Assembly (NCBI RefSeq): GCF_910585845.1 | Contig: NZ_CAJUHF010000079.1 | Span: 1 to 9,951 of the forward strand | Source: an uncultured Bacteroides sp. | Lineage (GTDB): Bacteria; Bacteroidota; Bacteroidia; Bacteroidales; Bacteroidaceae | DNA: 9,951 nt | Direction: 5' to 3' | Shown here: positions 1-5,938 of the stretch, one piece after another | How the letters are laid out: each line of letters begins with the position of its first letter | Numbering within the stretch: position 1 is the stretch's first letter | Notes under the pieces: model-generated | What the model was told of the DNA's origin: nothing | The model's input: only the letters and a program-made list of their open reading frames with translations | The model's database searches: none | Program-made: the position numbers and the translations under genes

Positions 1-35
1 CCGTACGCACCGCAACAAACATTGACTACCAATAG
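1..35 (+). other. Possible 3' tail of an upstream plus-strand gene
   Basis: The first bases precede a strong plus-strand terminator (47-95), so a plus-strand gene very likely ends here. Three plus frames are open from base 1. One ends at TAG 33-35 (last residues NIDYQ), one at TAA 46-48 (SLQD), one at TGA 23-25. The frame ending at 33-35 is preferred because its stop sits about a dozen bases before the hairpin, but the choice is a guess. Too little is present to say what the gene encodes. Confidence 0.25.
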
Positions 36-46
36 TTTACAAGATT

Positions 47-95
47 AACACCCCAATTTTACACTCGACAAAGTAAAATTGGGTGTTTTGTTTTA
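47..95 (+). terminator. Intrinsic (Rho-independent) terminator
   Basis: The arms are 47-62 (AACACCCCAATTTTAC) and 73-87 (GTAAAATTGGGTGTT). They pair over 15 base pairs with one bulged C, and the loop is about 10 bases. A T-rich tail (TTGTTTTATT) follows on the plus strand. On the minus strand the hairpin is followed by mixed sequence, so the main use is to end plus-strand transcription entering from the left edge. It may also separate that unit from minus-strand transcripts coming from the pgl side. Confidence 0.75.
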
Positions 96-96
96 T

Positions 97-348
97 TCAA
101 GCAGATTGTTGCTTTGGGGTGTGGTTTACACCCAGTTTCTTGTTGAGTTCTTGGAACTTCATTTTGAACCATTCAAGAAGTGGCATCCCATCAATGCACA
201 GTCTGAACACCTTCCCCTATTTCGCAATCATTATTGGCACTATTATTATCCGTTCTGTTTCGGACTTTATCACGTCCATAACAGCATTGCAGCATCTTAC
301 TTTCAAACTAACAACAGGAGGGTTAACAGGAGGAACACAAACCTCAAC
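97..348 (-). pseudogene. Unrecognised minus-strand reading frame broken by one amber codon
   Basis: Downstream of pgl on the same strand, one frame stays open for about 83 codons except for a single TAG at 217-219, and ends at TGA 97-99. The 39 codons after the TAG read like a soluble helical protein (for example DGMPLLEWFKMKFQELNKKL), and the part before it includes MDVIKSETER followed by a hydrophobic stretch. It ends only about 10 bases from the terminator hairpin at 47-95. I do not recognise the family. It could be a small gene inactivated by a nonsense mutation, a fragment of a larger one, or chance. The stretch 97-357 holds no better gene on either strand; the plus-strand frames there give low-complexity, non-protein-like translations. 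Confidence 0.3.
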
Positions 349-393
349 TTAAGCTCTCTAAACCTTAACTTCAGGACCGCCAAGTTGAGGTTT
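339..393 (-). repeat. Inverted plus direct repeat spanning the pgl stop codon; possible transcript structure
   Basis: Plus-strand copy A is 339-350 (AAACCTCAACTT), copy B is 360-371 (AAACCTTAACTT, one difference), and 382-393 is the exact reverse complement of copy A. In the minus-strand transcript the first segment (393-382, the last codons of pgl) can pair perfectly over 12 bp with 350-339, leaving a 31-base loop. It can instead pair with one mismatch to 371-360, leaving a 10-base loop. The two pairings exclude each other. No U-run follows, so this is not a classical terminator. A role at the 3' end of the operon transcript is inference. Confidence 0.5.
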
Positions 394-1086
394 AGCCAAC
401 TCATCCATAAAGATTTCCACCCTCTTGGCATGATGGGCCACATAGGCTGCCGGACCGGCATCTTCACCAGCCAGGACATCACGCATGACCTCCGACTTAC
501 TGCTACCCGTAACCAGAAATATCAACCGATGGGCATTGAACAGTAGGCAACCGGTCATGGCAATGCGTTTACTGCCATTGTAGGGATTCACACTCAGCTC
601 GTAAGGGCAGGAAGACGACAGGAGCCGTTCTTGTCCGGGAAAAATGGATGAGGTATGTCCGTCTTCCCCTATCCCCAGCAGGACGACATCGAAAACCGGA
701 AGAGTACCGTCGTGAGGGACATTGCGACACACTAAACGGGAATAACGGACTGCTTCGCCTTCGGGACGGTTATCCCCATTTATCGGGAATATGTATTCGT
801 CGGGTATTGCCACCTTGTCCAACAACAGGCGGCACATGGTGCCGTAGTTGCTTTCCGGAGATTCGGCGGGTACGCAACGTTCGTCCACCCAATAGATTCG
901 CATACGAGACCACGGAGTGACATCACAGAATTCCCGCGCCCACAAATCGAACATGAGTGAAGGAGTATTGCCACCGCTGAAAGCGATATGGAAGATTCTG
1001 TCAGGTGCAGCTGCCATCAAGGCGATAAGATGCCTGATGAGGGAACGCGACGTTTCGGCTGCTGTAGGATATACATAGGTTATCAT
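358..1086 (-). CDS. pgl: 6-phosphogluconolactonase (DevB/SOL type)
   Basis: This cytosolic enzyme hydrolyses 6-phosphogluconolactone to 6-phosphogluconate, the second step of the oxidative pentose phosphate pathway. Family hallmarks are in order: the phosphate-binding loop FSGGNTP, then WVDERCVP, then SNY, and the signature LGIGEDGHTSSIFPG that holds the catalytic acidic and histidine residues. The C-terminal part contains TGSSKSEVM, also typical of the glucosamine-6-phosphate isomerase/lactonase fold. The frame is open from an ATG at 1137, but the second ATG at 1086 is chosen because it gives 242 residues, the usual family length, and begins directly with the conserved first strand (MITYVYPTAAET). 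It is last in the operon after gnd and zwf, about 140 bases below zwf across a heptamer repeat tract, so its expression may be partly uncoupled from theirs. The final codons form one arm of the repeat at 339-393. Confidence 0.95.
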   Translation of the reverse strand: MITYVYPTAAETSRSLIRHLIALMAAAPDRIFHIAFSGGNTPSLMFDLWAREFCDVTPWSRMRIYWVDERCVPAESPESNYGTMCRLLLDKVAIPDEYIFPINGDNRPEGEAVRYSRLVCRNVPHDGTLPVFDVVLLGIGEDGHTSSIFPGQERLLSSSCPYELSVNPYNGSKRIAMTGCLLFNAHRLIFLVTGSSKSEVMRDVLAGEDAGPAAYVAHHAKRVEIFMDELAKPQLGGPEVKV

Positions 1087-1165
1087 AACAATAGACAATA
1101 TATCGAATAAGGTTTTAGGACGCTGATTCTCAATCACCCTGTTTCTTATTCTGTATAAACTCTAA

Positions 1166-1242
1166 TTATAAATTATAAGTCATAAGCCATAAACCATAAG
1201 TCATAATTCGGAAATCATAATTCGGAAATTATAATTCACAAT
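1166..1242. repeat. AT-rich 7-bp tandem repeat between pgl and zwf
   Basis: Eleven consecutive degenerate heptamers can be read: TTATAAA, TTATAAG, TCATAAG, CCATAAA, CCATAAG, TCATAAT, TCGGAAA, TCATAAT, TCGGAAA, TTATAAT, TCACAAT. Inside it the 14-base unit TCATAATTCGGAAA occurs twice in tandem. The tract fills most of the 142 bases between zwf and pgl and covers the last codons and the stop of zwf (1229-1231). The remaining sequence up to the pgl start shows no clear hairpin or promoter. Confidence 0.8.
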
Positions 1243-2773
1243 ACCGGTCTGTATTCGTCAGATTCTTGCAGGGCTGTGTCCACTCGGCATTGTGCTCACG
1301 TATCATGGCTTCGCTTTCCAGCGGCCCCCACGTTCCGGCAGGATAGCCGTAGAGAGGTGCATCGGGATTTTCTTCCCAATAACGCAGCAGAGGGTCGAAA
1401 AAACGCCAGGAGGCTTCCACGGCATCGCTACGGGTGAAGAGCGTGGGATCGCCCTGAATACAGTCTTCTATCAGGCGGGCGTAGGCGTCGCCTGTAGGAT
1501 AATCACCGCCCAACTGGTCGTAACTGAAATCCATCATCACCTGCTTCACGTCGAATCCCGAACCGGGTACTTTCATACCAAATTTCAGGACGATACCTTC
1601 ATTGGGCTGCAAACGGAGAATCAACTGGTTGGCACGCGGACAATGGGTGCCTTGGCAACGGAACATCTGATGGGGCGTTTCGCGGAAATGCACAACGATC
1701 TCCGTGACCTTGGTGGGCATCTGCTTTCCGGTGCGGATGTAGAAGGGGACGCCGCTCCAGCGCCAGTTATTGATACCAATCTTCATGGCGATGTAGGTTT
1801 CCGTACGTGAGTCGCCGGGGATGTTTTTCTCCTCGCGATAACTTTTTCGGGCACCGGAGGAGAGATACTGCCCGCGGACGACATGGCTGTCCAAGTCTTC
1901 GGCAGTCAGCGATTTCAGCGATTCGTAGACTTTCACCACTTCGTTGCGGAAGGCGTCGGCAGTGAAGACAGCGGGCGGTTCCATAGCGGTGAGTGCCACC
2001 AACTGGATGAGGTGGTTCTGCACCATGTCGCGCAAGGCGCCAGTACCGTCGTAGAAACCGCCACGCTGCTCTATACCGATGTTCTCGACGGCGGTGACTT
2101 CTACGTATTCAATATAATTGCGGTTCCACAACGGTTCGAAGATGCCGTTGGCGAAACGGAAGGCAAGGATGTTTTGTGCTGTCTCCTTGCCGAGGAAATG
2201 ATCGATGCGGTATATCTGATGCTCCTCGAAGACGGAAGCATAGATGCGGTTCAGCTCTTGCGCCGACTTCAGGTCGTAACCGAAAGGCTTCTCGACGATG
2301 ATGCGGACACCGTGCCGATTCAGTCCTGCGGTTTTTAGATGCAAAGGAATGACGCCGTAGAGCGAAGGGGGCGTGGCAAGGTAGAACAACAGGTTGTCCG
2401 GTTCCTGCTCACCGGAGAACTCTTGCAGACGATGTGCCAGCAGAGTATATCCTTCCGTCTGGGCCGGGTCGATACTGAGATAGTGCAGATGGTTGCAAAA
2501 AGCTTCCGCTCCGGTCCGAACTGAGGCGGAGGAAGATGACGATGCGTCACGCACATATTCGGGATTAGGCGCGGTCGTAGCGGAGAGAGGTGCCAGTGCA
2601 TCATGCATATATTCGCGATAGGTCTCGTCCGTATATCCGGTGCGGCCGATGCCCAGGATGGAGAATCCTTCCGGCAGGCGACCACCCGTATAGAGGGAAT
2701 AGAGGGCGGGCATCAACTTGCGCCTGGTCAGGTCGCCCGATGCACCGAATATGACCATTATAAATTTACTCAT
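1229..2773 (-). CDS. zwf: Glucose-6-phosphate 1-dehydrogenase
   Basis: It oxidises glucose-6-phosphate to 6-phosphogluconolactone with reduction of NADP+ (or NAD+), the entry step of the oxidative pentose phosphate pathway in the cytosol. With the start at 2773 the protein has 514 residues, close to the family norm of about 490-510. Visible motifs: the dinucleotide loop GASGDLTRRKL (10-20), EKPFG (161-165), the active-site signature RIDHFLGKE (189-197), DMVQNH with the probable catalytic His254, and the substrate/structural-NADP region FYIRTGKQMP (344-353). The frame is open 32 codons further upstream, but that part is antisense-like sequence inside gnd, whereas ATG 2773 starts directly on the first beta strand (MSKFIMVIFG). 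The start overlaps the gnd stop by 8 bases, suggesting translational coupling. A Ser-rich insertion lies at about residues 77-84. The C-terminal codons and stop lie inside the heptamer repeat tract. Confidence 0.97.
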   Translation of the reverse strand: MSKFIMVIFGASGDLTRRKLMPALYSLYTGGRLPEGFSILGIGRTGYTDETYREYMHDALAPLSATTAPNPEYVRDASSSSSASVRTGAEAFCNHLHYLSIDPAQTEGYTLLAHRLQEFSGEQEPDNLLFYLATPPSLYGVIPLHLKTAGLNRHGVRIIVEKPFGYDLKSAQELNRIYASVFEEHQIYRIDHFLGKETAQNILAFRFANGIFEPLWNRNYIEYVEVTAVENIGIEQRGGFYDGTGALRDMVQNHLIQLVALTAMEPPAVFTADAFRNEVVKVYESLKSLTAEDLDSHVVRGQYLSSGARKSYREEKNIPGDSRTETYIAMKIGINNWRWSGVPFYIRTGKQMPTKVTEIVVHFRETPHQMFRCQGTHCPRANQLILRLQPNEGIVLKFGMKVPGSGFDVKQVMMDFSYDQLGGDYPTGDAYARLIEDCIQGDPTLFTRSDAVEASWRFFDPLLRYWEENPDAPLYGYPAGTWGPLESEAMIREHNAEWTQPCKNLTNTDRYCEL

Positions 2774-4244
2774 AGCTTTCCGTTTGTTTTGTGTCTCCGC
2801 CCTGTCTTGTCCACTCTTCGTGGAAGAACTGCCCGCGGCATTCGTCCGTACGCTCGAAAGTGTGTGCACCGAAGTAGTCGCGCTGAGCCTGAATCAGATT
2901 GGCAGGCAGCTTGGGGGACACCAGTGAATAGAAATAGTTCATAGCAGCAGAGAAAGCGGGAACAGGCAGTTCCTCCTTCATCACATGCAACACAAGAGAT
3001 TTCCAGCCCGGAAGCAGCCGACGTATCTCTTCCCTGAAATAGGGAGCGAACAGCAGATGCTTCGGTTGCGGCTGTGCCTCGAAAGCGACGGCAATATCAT
3101 TCAGGAATATGCTGCGGATGATGCAACCGCCGCGCCACATACGGGCAATGGAGGCAAGGTCAAACTTCCAGCCGAAACTGTCGGATGCTTTCTGTAAGAG
3201 GGCAAACCCTTGCGCATAGGAGACCAGCTTGGAAGCATACAGGGCAGCATAGAGACTGTCCAGCATCTCCTGCCGACTGTAGACCGCCTGCGAACGCAGG
3301 AAAGAGAACTGCTTGGCGGCGGATTCACGCAAATTCTTCTGTGCCGAGAAGCTGCGCTCGAAGACGGCTGCGGCTATCAGTCCCAGGGGCATGCCCAGCT
3401 CCATCGCATTGATGACGGACCATTTTCCGGTGCCCTTCTGCCCTGCCGTATCCAGTATCTTGTCGATAAGGTAGCCGCCTGCCTTGTCTTTATGCTGCAA
3501 GATGCGGGAGGTGATTTCGATCAGATAGCTGCGCAGTTTTCCCTCGTTCCAATGGGCGAAGACGGATGCCATCTCTTCATTACTGAGTTGTAAGAGGTGC
3601 TTCATCACCCAGTATGCTTCGGCTATCAGCTGCATGTCGCCATACTCGATGCCGTTGTGTATCATCTTGACGAAATGTCCCGACCCTGCCGGACCTATCC
3701 AACCGCAGCAGGGTGTGCCGTCGGCGGCACGGGCGGCAATGCTCTGCAGGATGGGACGCACTTCCTCCCAAGCCTCAACGGAACCGCCCGGCATGATGGA
3801 GGCGCCATGCAGCGCGCCCTCTTCCCCACCGGAAACTCCGGCGCCAACGAAACGGAAACCGCGCGATTCCGCCAATGCCACGCGGCGATTGGTATCTTCG
3901 TAGTTGGAATTACCGCCGTCTATCACGATGTCTCCCGGAGAAAGAAGGGGGAAGAGTTGCTCCATCAGCTGGTCTACGGCGTCGCCGGCACGCACCATCA
4001 TCATCACTTTGCGGGGAGTGGAGAGGGAGTCCACGAAATCGGGAATCGCCGTATAGCCCCGGATACTCTTCCCGTGGGCGCGGCCATTGACGAAGCGTTC
4101 CACCACTCCCTCCTCCACCCCGGGAAGGGTGCGATTGTACACAGCCACGTGCCATCCTTTGTCTGCCAGGTTCAGTGCCAGATTCTCTCCCATTACGGCA
4201 AGCCCTATCAGGCCTATATCCGCTTTTTGTCCATTTTCTATCAT
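2766..4244 (-). CDS. gnd: 6-phosphogluconate dehydrogenase, decarboxylating (NADP+)
   Basis: It catalyses oxidative decarboxylation of 6-phosphogluconate to ribulose-5-phosphate with production of NADPH. The protein has 492 residues, typical of the long dimeric form. Seen in order: the Rossmann loop GLIGLAVMGENLALN (from residue 11), DGGNSNYEDT (109-118), the substrate loop GVSGGEEGA (136-144), and the signature KMIHNGIEYGDMQLIAEAY beginning at the catalytic Lys193, with His196, Asn197 and the acid Glu200. The all-helical C-terminal domain is intact and ends with the dimer-tail residues near FHEEW. The start ATG 4244 is the first in the frame and is followed at once by the Rossmann strand. 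It is the first gene of gnd-zwf-pgl, and its stop TAA (2766-2768) lies inside the beginning of zwf. The usual reaction order is zwf, pgl, gnd, so gene order does not follow the pathway. Confidence 0.97.
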   Translation of the reverse strand: MIENGQKADIGLIGLAVMGENLALNLADKGWHVAVYNRTLPGVEEGVVERFVNGRAHGKSIRGYTAIPDFVDSLSTPRKVMMMVRAGDAVDQLMEQLFPLLSPGDIVIDGGNSNYEDTNRRVALAESRGFRFVGAGVSGGEEGALHGASIMPGGSVEAWEEVRPILQSIAARAADGTPCCGWIGPAGSGHFVKMIHNGIEYGDMQLIAEAYWVMKHLLQLSNEEMASVFAHWNEGKLRSYLIEITSRILQHKDKAGGYLIDKILDTAGQKGTGKWSVINAMELGMPLGLIAAAVFERSFSAQKNLRESAAKQFSFLRSQAVYSRQEMLDSLYAALYASKLVSYAQGFALLQKASDSFGWKFDLASIARMWRGGCIIRSIFLNDIAVAFEAQPQPKHLLFAPYFREEIRRLLPGWKSLVLHVMKEELPVPAFSAAMNYFYSLVSPKLPANLIQAQRDYFGAHTFERTDECRGQFFHEEWTRQGGDTKQTESYE

Positions 4245-4456
4245 AAGTATTTCTTTTTATTAGTTGACGAGTTTTAAGTTGACAAGGGGACGAGGGGAAT
4301 GGCCTTTGCTGCAAGAAGAAACAGTTTGCTCCTGTCAGCCTGTATCCTGTTAACTCGTAACTTGTAACTTGTAACTCGTAACTTGTAACCTAAAATCAAT
4401 ACAATGGAAACAATGCGTAAAAGGGATTTGTTCGTGCGGATTCCGAATAAAAATCG
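4245..4456. promoter_or_regulatory. Divergent intergenic region between gnd and the symporter gene
   Basis: This region separates gnd (minus) from the symporter gene (plus) and must carry the gnd operon promoter. No exact TAnnTTTG match was found for the minus strand. The best weak candidate is TAGGTTAC (minus strand, 4392-4385) with TTG 18 bases upstream (4413-4411). If it is used, the heptamer tract at 4350-4391 would lie in the gnd leader. The part 4262-4294 contains the repeated word GTTGAC (GTTGACGAG, then GTTGACAAG) and looks like a decayed repeat. No small gene is credible here. Confidence 0.35.
4350..4391. repeat. 7-bp tandem repeat, unit GTAACTT, upstream of gnd
   Basis: There are six back-to-back heptamers: TTAACTC, GTAACTT, GTAACTT, GTAACTC, GTAACTT, GTAACCT. 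The copies differ mainly at the last base (T or C), as expected of a young array. It lies between the divergent gnd and symporter genes. It has the same 7-base period as the tract at 1166-1242 but a different unit. A related decayed trace (CATAACC CGTAACT) occurs at the symporter 3' end near 5674-5687. Confidence 0.85.
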
Positions 4457-4464
4457 TACATTTG
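4457..4464 (+). promoter_or_regulatory. Bacteroides-type -7 box for the symporter gene
   Basis: TACATTTG, followed by T, matches the Bacteroides -7 consensus TAnnTTTG(Y) exactly. It would place transcription start near 4471 and leave a leader of about 33 bases before ATG 4504. A candidate -33 element is TTTG at 4427-4430 (spacer 26, somewhat long) or TTCG at 4431-4434 (spacer 22). The box also contains the TTG at 4462 that extends the open frame, which argues that translation begins at 4504 and not at that TTG. Confidence 0.6.
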
Positions 4465-4503
4465 TGCCGGAACTACATATCATTGGAAAACTTGAAATCT
4501 ATT

Positions 4504-5685
4504 ATGAAAAAGAAGCTACACATCGGCCTGTTGCCGCGCATCATTATCGCCATCGCATTAGGCATCCTGTTCGGCAACGTACTGCCCGCCGGACTGGTCC
4601 GTCTATTCGTCACGTTCAACGGCATTTTCAGCGAATACCTCAATTTCTCCATACCGCTTATCATCGTGGGACTGGTGACGGTTGCCATAGCCGACATCGG
4701 CAAAGAAGCGGGAAAACTGCTACTGCTCACGGCACTGATAGCCTACGGTGCGACCCTATTCTCCGGCTTCCTCTCCTACTTCACCGGAGCCGCACTCTTT
4801 CCGCACCTGATTGAAACAGGCGTACCGCTGGAGGAGGTCAGCGAGGCGCAGGGCATAGCACCCTTCTTCTCGGTAGCCATTCCGCCGCTGATGAACGTGA
4901 TGACCGCACTGGTGCTTGCCTTCACCTTGGGTCTGGGACTGGCGCAGCTGAAGAGCAATGCGCTGAAGGACGTGGCGCGCGACTTTCAGGACATCATCGT
5001 GAGAATGATCAGTGCAGTCATACTGCCGTTGCTTCCCATCTACATCTTCGGCATCTTCCTGAACATGACCCACTCGGGACAAGTGTTCTCTGTGCTGATG
5101 GTATTTATCAAGATTATCGGAGTGATTTTCCTGTTGCACATCTTCCTGTTGGTATTCCAGTACTGCATTGCCGCACTGTTTGTCCGCAAGAATCCTTTCC
5201 GGCTGTTAGGACAGATGATGCCCGCCTACTTTACCGCACTGGGCACGCAGTCGTCCGCCGCCACCATCCCCGTCACCCTAGAGCAGGCGAGAAAGAACGG
5301 AGTGCCGGGTGACATTGCAGGATTCGTCATCCCACTGTGCGCCACAATACACCTGTCGGGCAGCACCCTGAAGATTGTGGCCTGCGCCCTTGCGCTGATG
5401 ATGATGCAGGGGATGCCTTTCGACTTTCCGCTCTTTGCCGGATTCATCTTTATGCTGGGCATCACGATGGTAGCGGCGCCCGGCGTTCCCGGAGGAGCCA
5501 TCATGGCTTCGCTGGGCATACTGCAATCCATGTTAGGGTTTGACGAATCGGCACAGGCGTTGATGATCGCGCTCTACATTGCAATGGACAGCTTCGGAAC
5601 TGCCTGCAACGTGACGGGAGACGGAGCCATTGCGCTGGTAGTGGACAAGATTTATAAGCGTAAGCCTGCGGATCATAACCCGTAA
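4504..5685 (+). CDS. Dicarboxylate/amino-acid:cation symporter (DAACS, SLC1 fold), probably for neutral substrates
   Basis: This is an inner-membrane secondary transporter that couples uptake of an amino acid or dicarboxylate to Na+ or H+. The 393 residues are almost entirely hydrophobic, in the usual range for prokaryotic members. SLC1 landmarks are visible: the HP1 serine-rich tip GTQSSAATIP (247-256), the TM7 element PLCATIHLSGS (277-287) where glutamate transporters have NMDGT, the HP2 loop AAPGVPGG (324-331), and TM8 DSFGTACNVTGD (372-383). The TM8 position that is Arg in acidic-substrate carriers (DxxRT) is Gly375 here, and the HP2 loop resembles that of the Ser/Thr carrier SstT, so a small neutral amino acid is a better guess than glutamate or dicarboxylate. 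The start at 4504 is the only ATG near the conserved N-terminus and follows an exact -7 box. It is divergent from gnd and converges on the decayed A2M locus. No clear terminator follows. Confidence 0.9.
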   Translation: MKKKLHIGLLPRIIIAIALGILFGNVLPAGLVRLFVTFNGIFSEYLNFSIPLIIVGLVTVAIADIGKEAGKLLLLTALIAYGATLFSGFLSYFTGAALFPHLIETGVPLEEVSEAQGIAPFFSVAIPPLMNVMTALVLAFTLGLGLAQLKSNALKDVARDFQDIIVRMISAVILPLLPIYIFGIFLNMTHSGQVFSVLMVFIKIIGVIFLLHIFLLVFQYCIAALFVRKNPFRLLGQMMPAYFTALGTQSSAATIPVTLEQARKNGVPGDIAGFVIPLCATIHLSGSTLKIVACALALMMMQGMPFDFPLFAGFIFMLGITMVAAPGVPGGAIMASLGILQSMLGFDESAQALMIALYIAMDSFGTACNVTGDGAIALVVDKIYKRKPADHNP

Positions 5686-5816
5686 CTTTGCAGCTTGTAG
5701 CCAGTACACGGCCCGAGATAACTACCTCTTCGAACCAATCCTCACTATCCTCCCGAGCCTTGCAGCCGAAGAGAGATAAAAAAGACAAGCAGTAAGCATA
5801 AGTTTTTCATACGCAT
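5686..5816 (-). pseudogene. Frameshifted and truncated start of a lipoprotein gene
   Basis: An ATG at 5816 (or 5810) starts 21 bases after the relic A2M stop. It gives a signal-peptide-like start (MRMKNLCLLLVFF) that loses its frame and stops at TAG 5745-5747. Removing one base from the run of six T on the minus strand (5778-5783) joins it to the frame LSLFGCKAREDSEDWFEEVV, a good lipobox (LFGC) followed by an acidic mature N-terminus. That frame then runs into sequence resembling the heptamer repeats and the antisense of the symporter 3' end, so only about 40 original codons remain. The protein family is unknown. Its position suggests it was once co-transcribed with the A2M gene as an exported, outer-membrane-attached partner. 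Confidence 0.5.
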
Positions 5817-5837
5817 TTTTATTTAATAGTACATAAA

Positions 5838-5924
5838 TCAACGCACCGTCGCAGACAGGCTCTTTGTTTGTCCGGCACCCCTGGGCGCATAAGCCGACTG
5901 CATGGTAGCAATGCCTATCTGACT
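5838..5924 (-). pseudogene. Relic of the C-terminal codons of the alpha-2-macroglobulin-like protein
   Basis: Right after the A2M frame stops, another frame reads SQIGIATMQSAYAPRG and onward to TGA 5838-5840. The pattern 'hydrophobic strand, then MQSxYAP, a few polar residues, stop' matches the extreme C-terminus of many bacterial alpha-2-macroglobulins, where the receptor-binding-like domain ends with a MYxPE-type motif. I read it as the surviving last 28 codons of the same gene, out of frame with the N-terminal part because the segment between was deleted. Family assignment of such a short piece is from memory of the pattern, not from an alignment. Confidence 0.5.
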
Positions 5925-5938
5925 ACTTATCAGACAGG
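5914..5938. repeat. Imperfect inverted repeat at the A2M truncation point
   Basis: The arms CCTATCTGA (5914-5922) and TCAGACAGG (5930-5938) pair over 9 bases with one mismatch around a 7-base centre. That centre contains the premature stop (minus-strand TAG, 5923-5925). The repeat straddles the point where recognisable A2M sequence changes frame, so it may have helped form the deletion or simply be its product. No U-run follows on the minus strand. Confidence 0.5.

Noticed and set aside
117..133. Small perfect hairpin GGGTGT/ACACCC
   Set aside because: Only 6 bp of stem without a T-run or conserved context; could easily be chance.
1292..2338. Plus-strand open frames of 172 and 151 codons inside zwf
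   Set aside because: They are shadows of the zwf frame on the opposite strand; no start context or motif supports them.
2774..2869. Longer zwf start at 2869, giving 32 more residues
   Set aside because: The extension is in sequence that encodes the gnd C-terminus in another frame and adds no family motif; ATG 2773 starts directly on the conserved dinucleotide-binding strand.
3597..4277. A 226-codon plus-strand open frame over gnd
   Set aside because: Antisense of a well-conserved enzyme with catalytic motifs on the minus strand; the translation is His/Gly-rich and has no domain pattern.
4350..4391. CRISPR-like repetition
   Set aside because: The units are 7 bp and directly adjacent with no spacers, so this is a simple tandem repeat.
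4274..4483. A 69-codon minus-strand open frame upstream of gnd
   Set aside because: Its translation (LRVTSYKLRV pattern) comes from the 7-bp tandem repeat, not from a conserved gene.
4462..4503. TTG start at 4462 for the symporter
   Set aside because: The TTG is part of the -7 promoter box, so it would not be in the transcript; the ATG at 4504 begins the conserved N-terminus.
5923..5925. Programmed frameshift joining the A2M frame to its C-terminal relic
   Set aside because: A shift here would only add 28 residues and would not restore the missing toroid domain; no slippery sequence is evident, so a deletion explains the pattern better.
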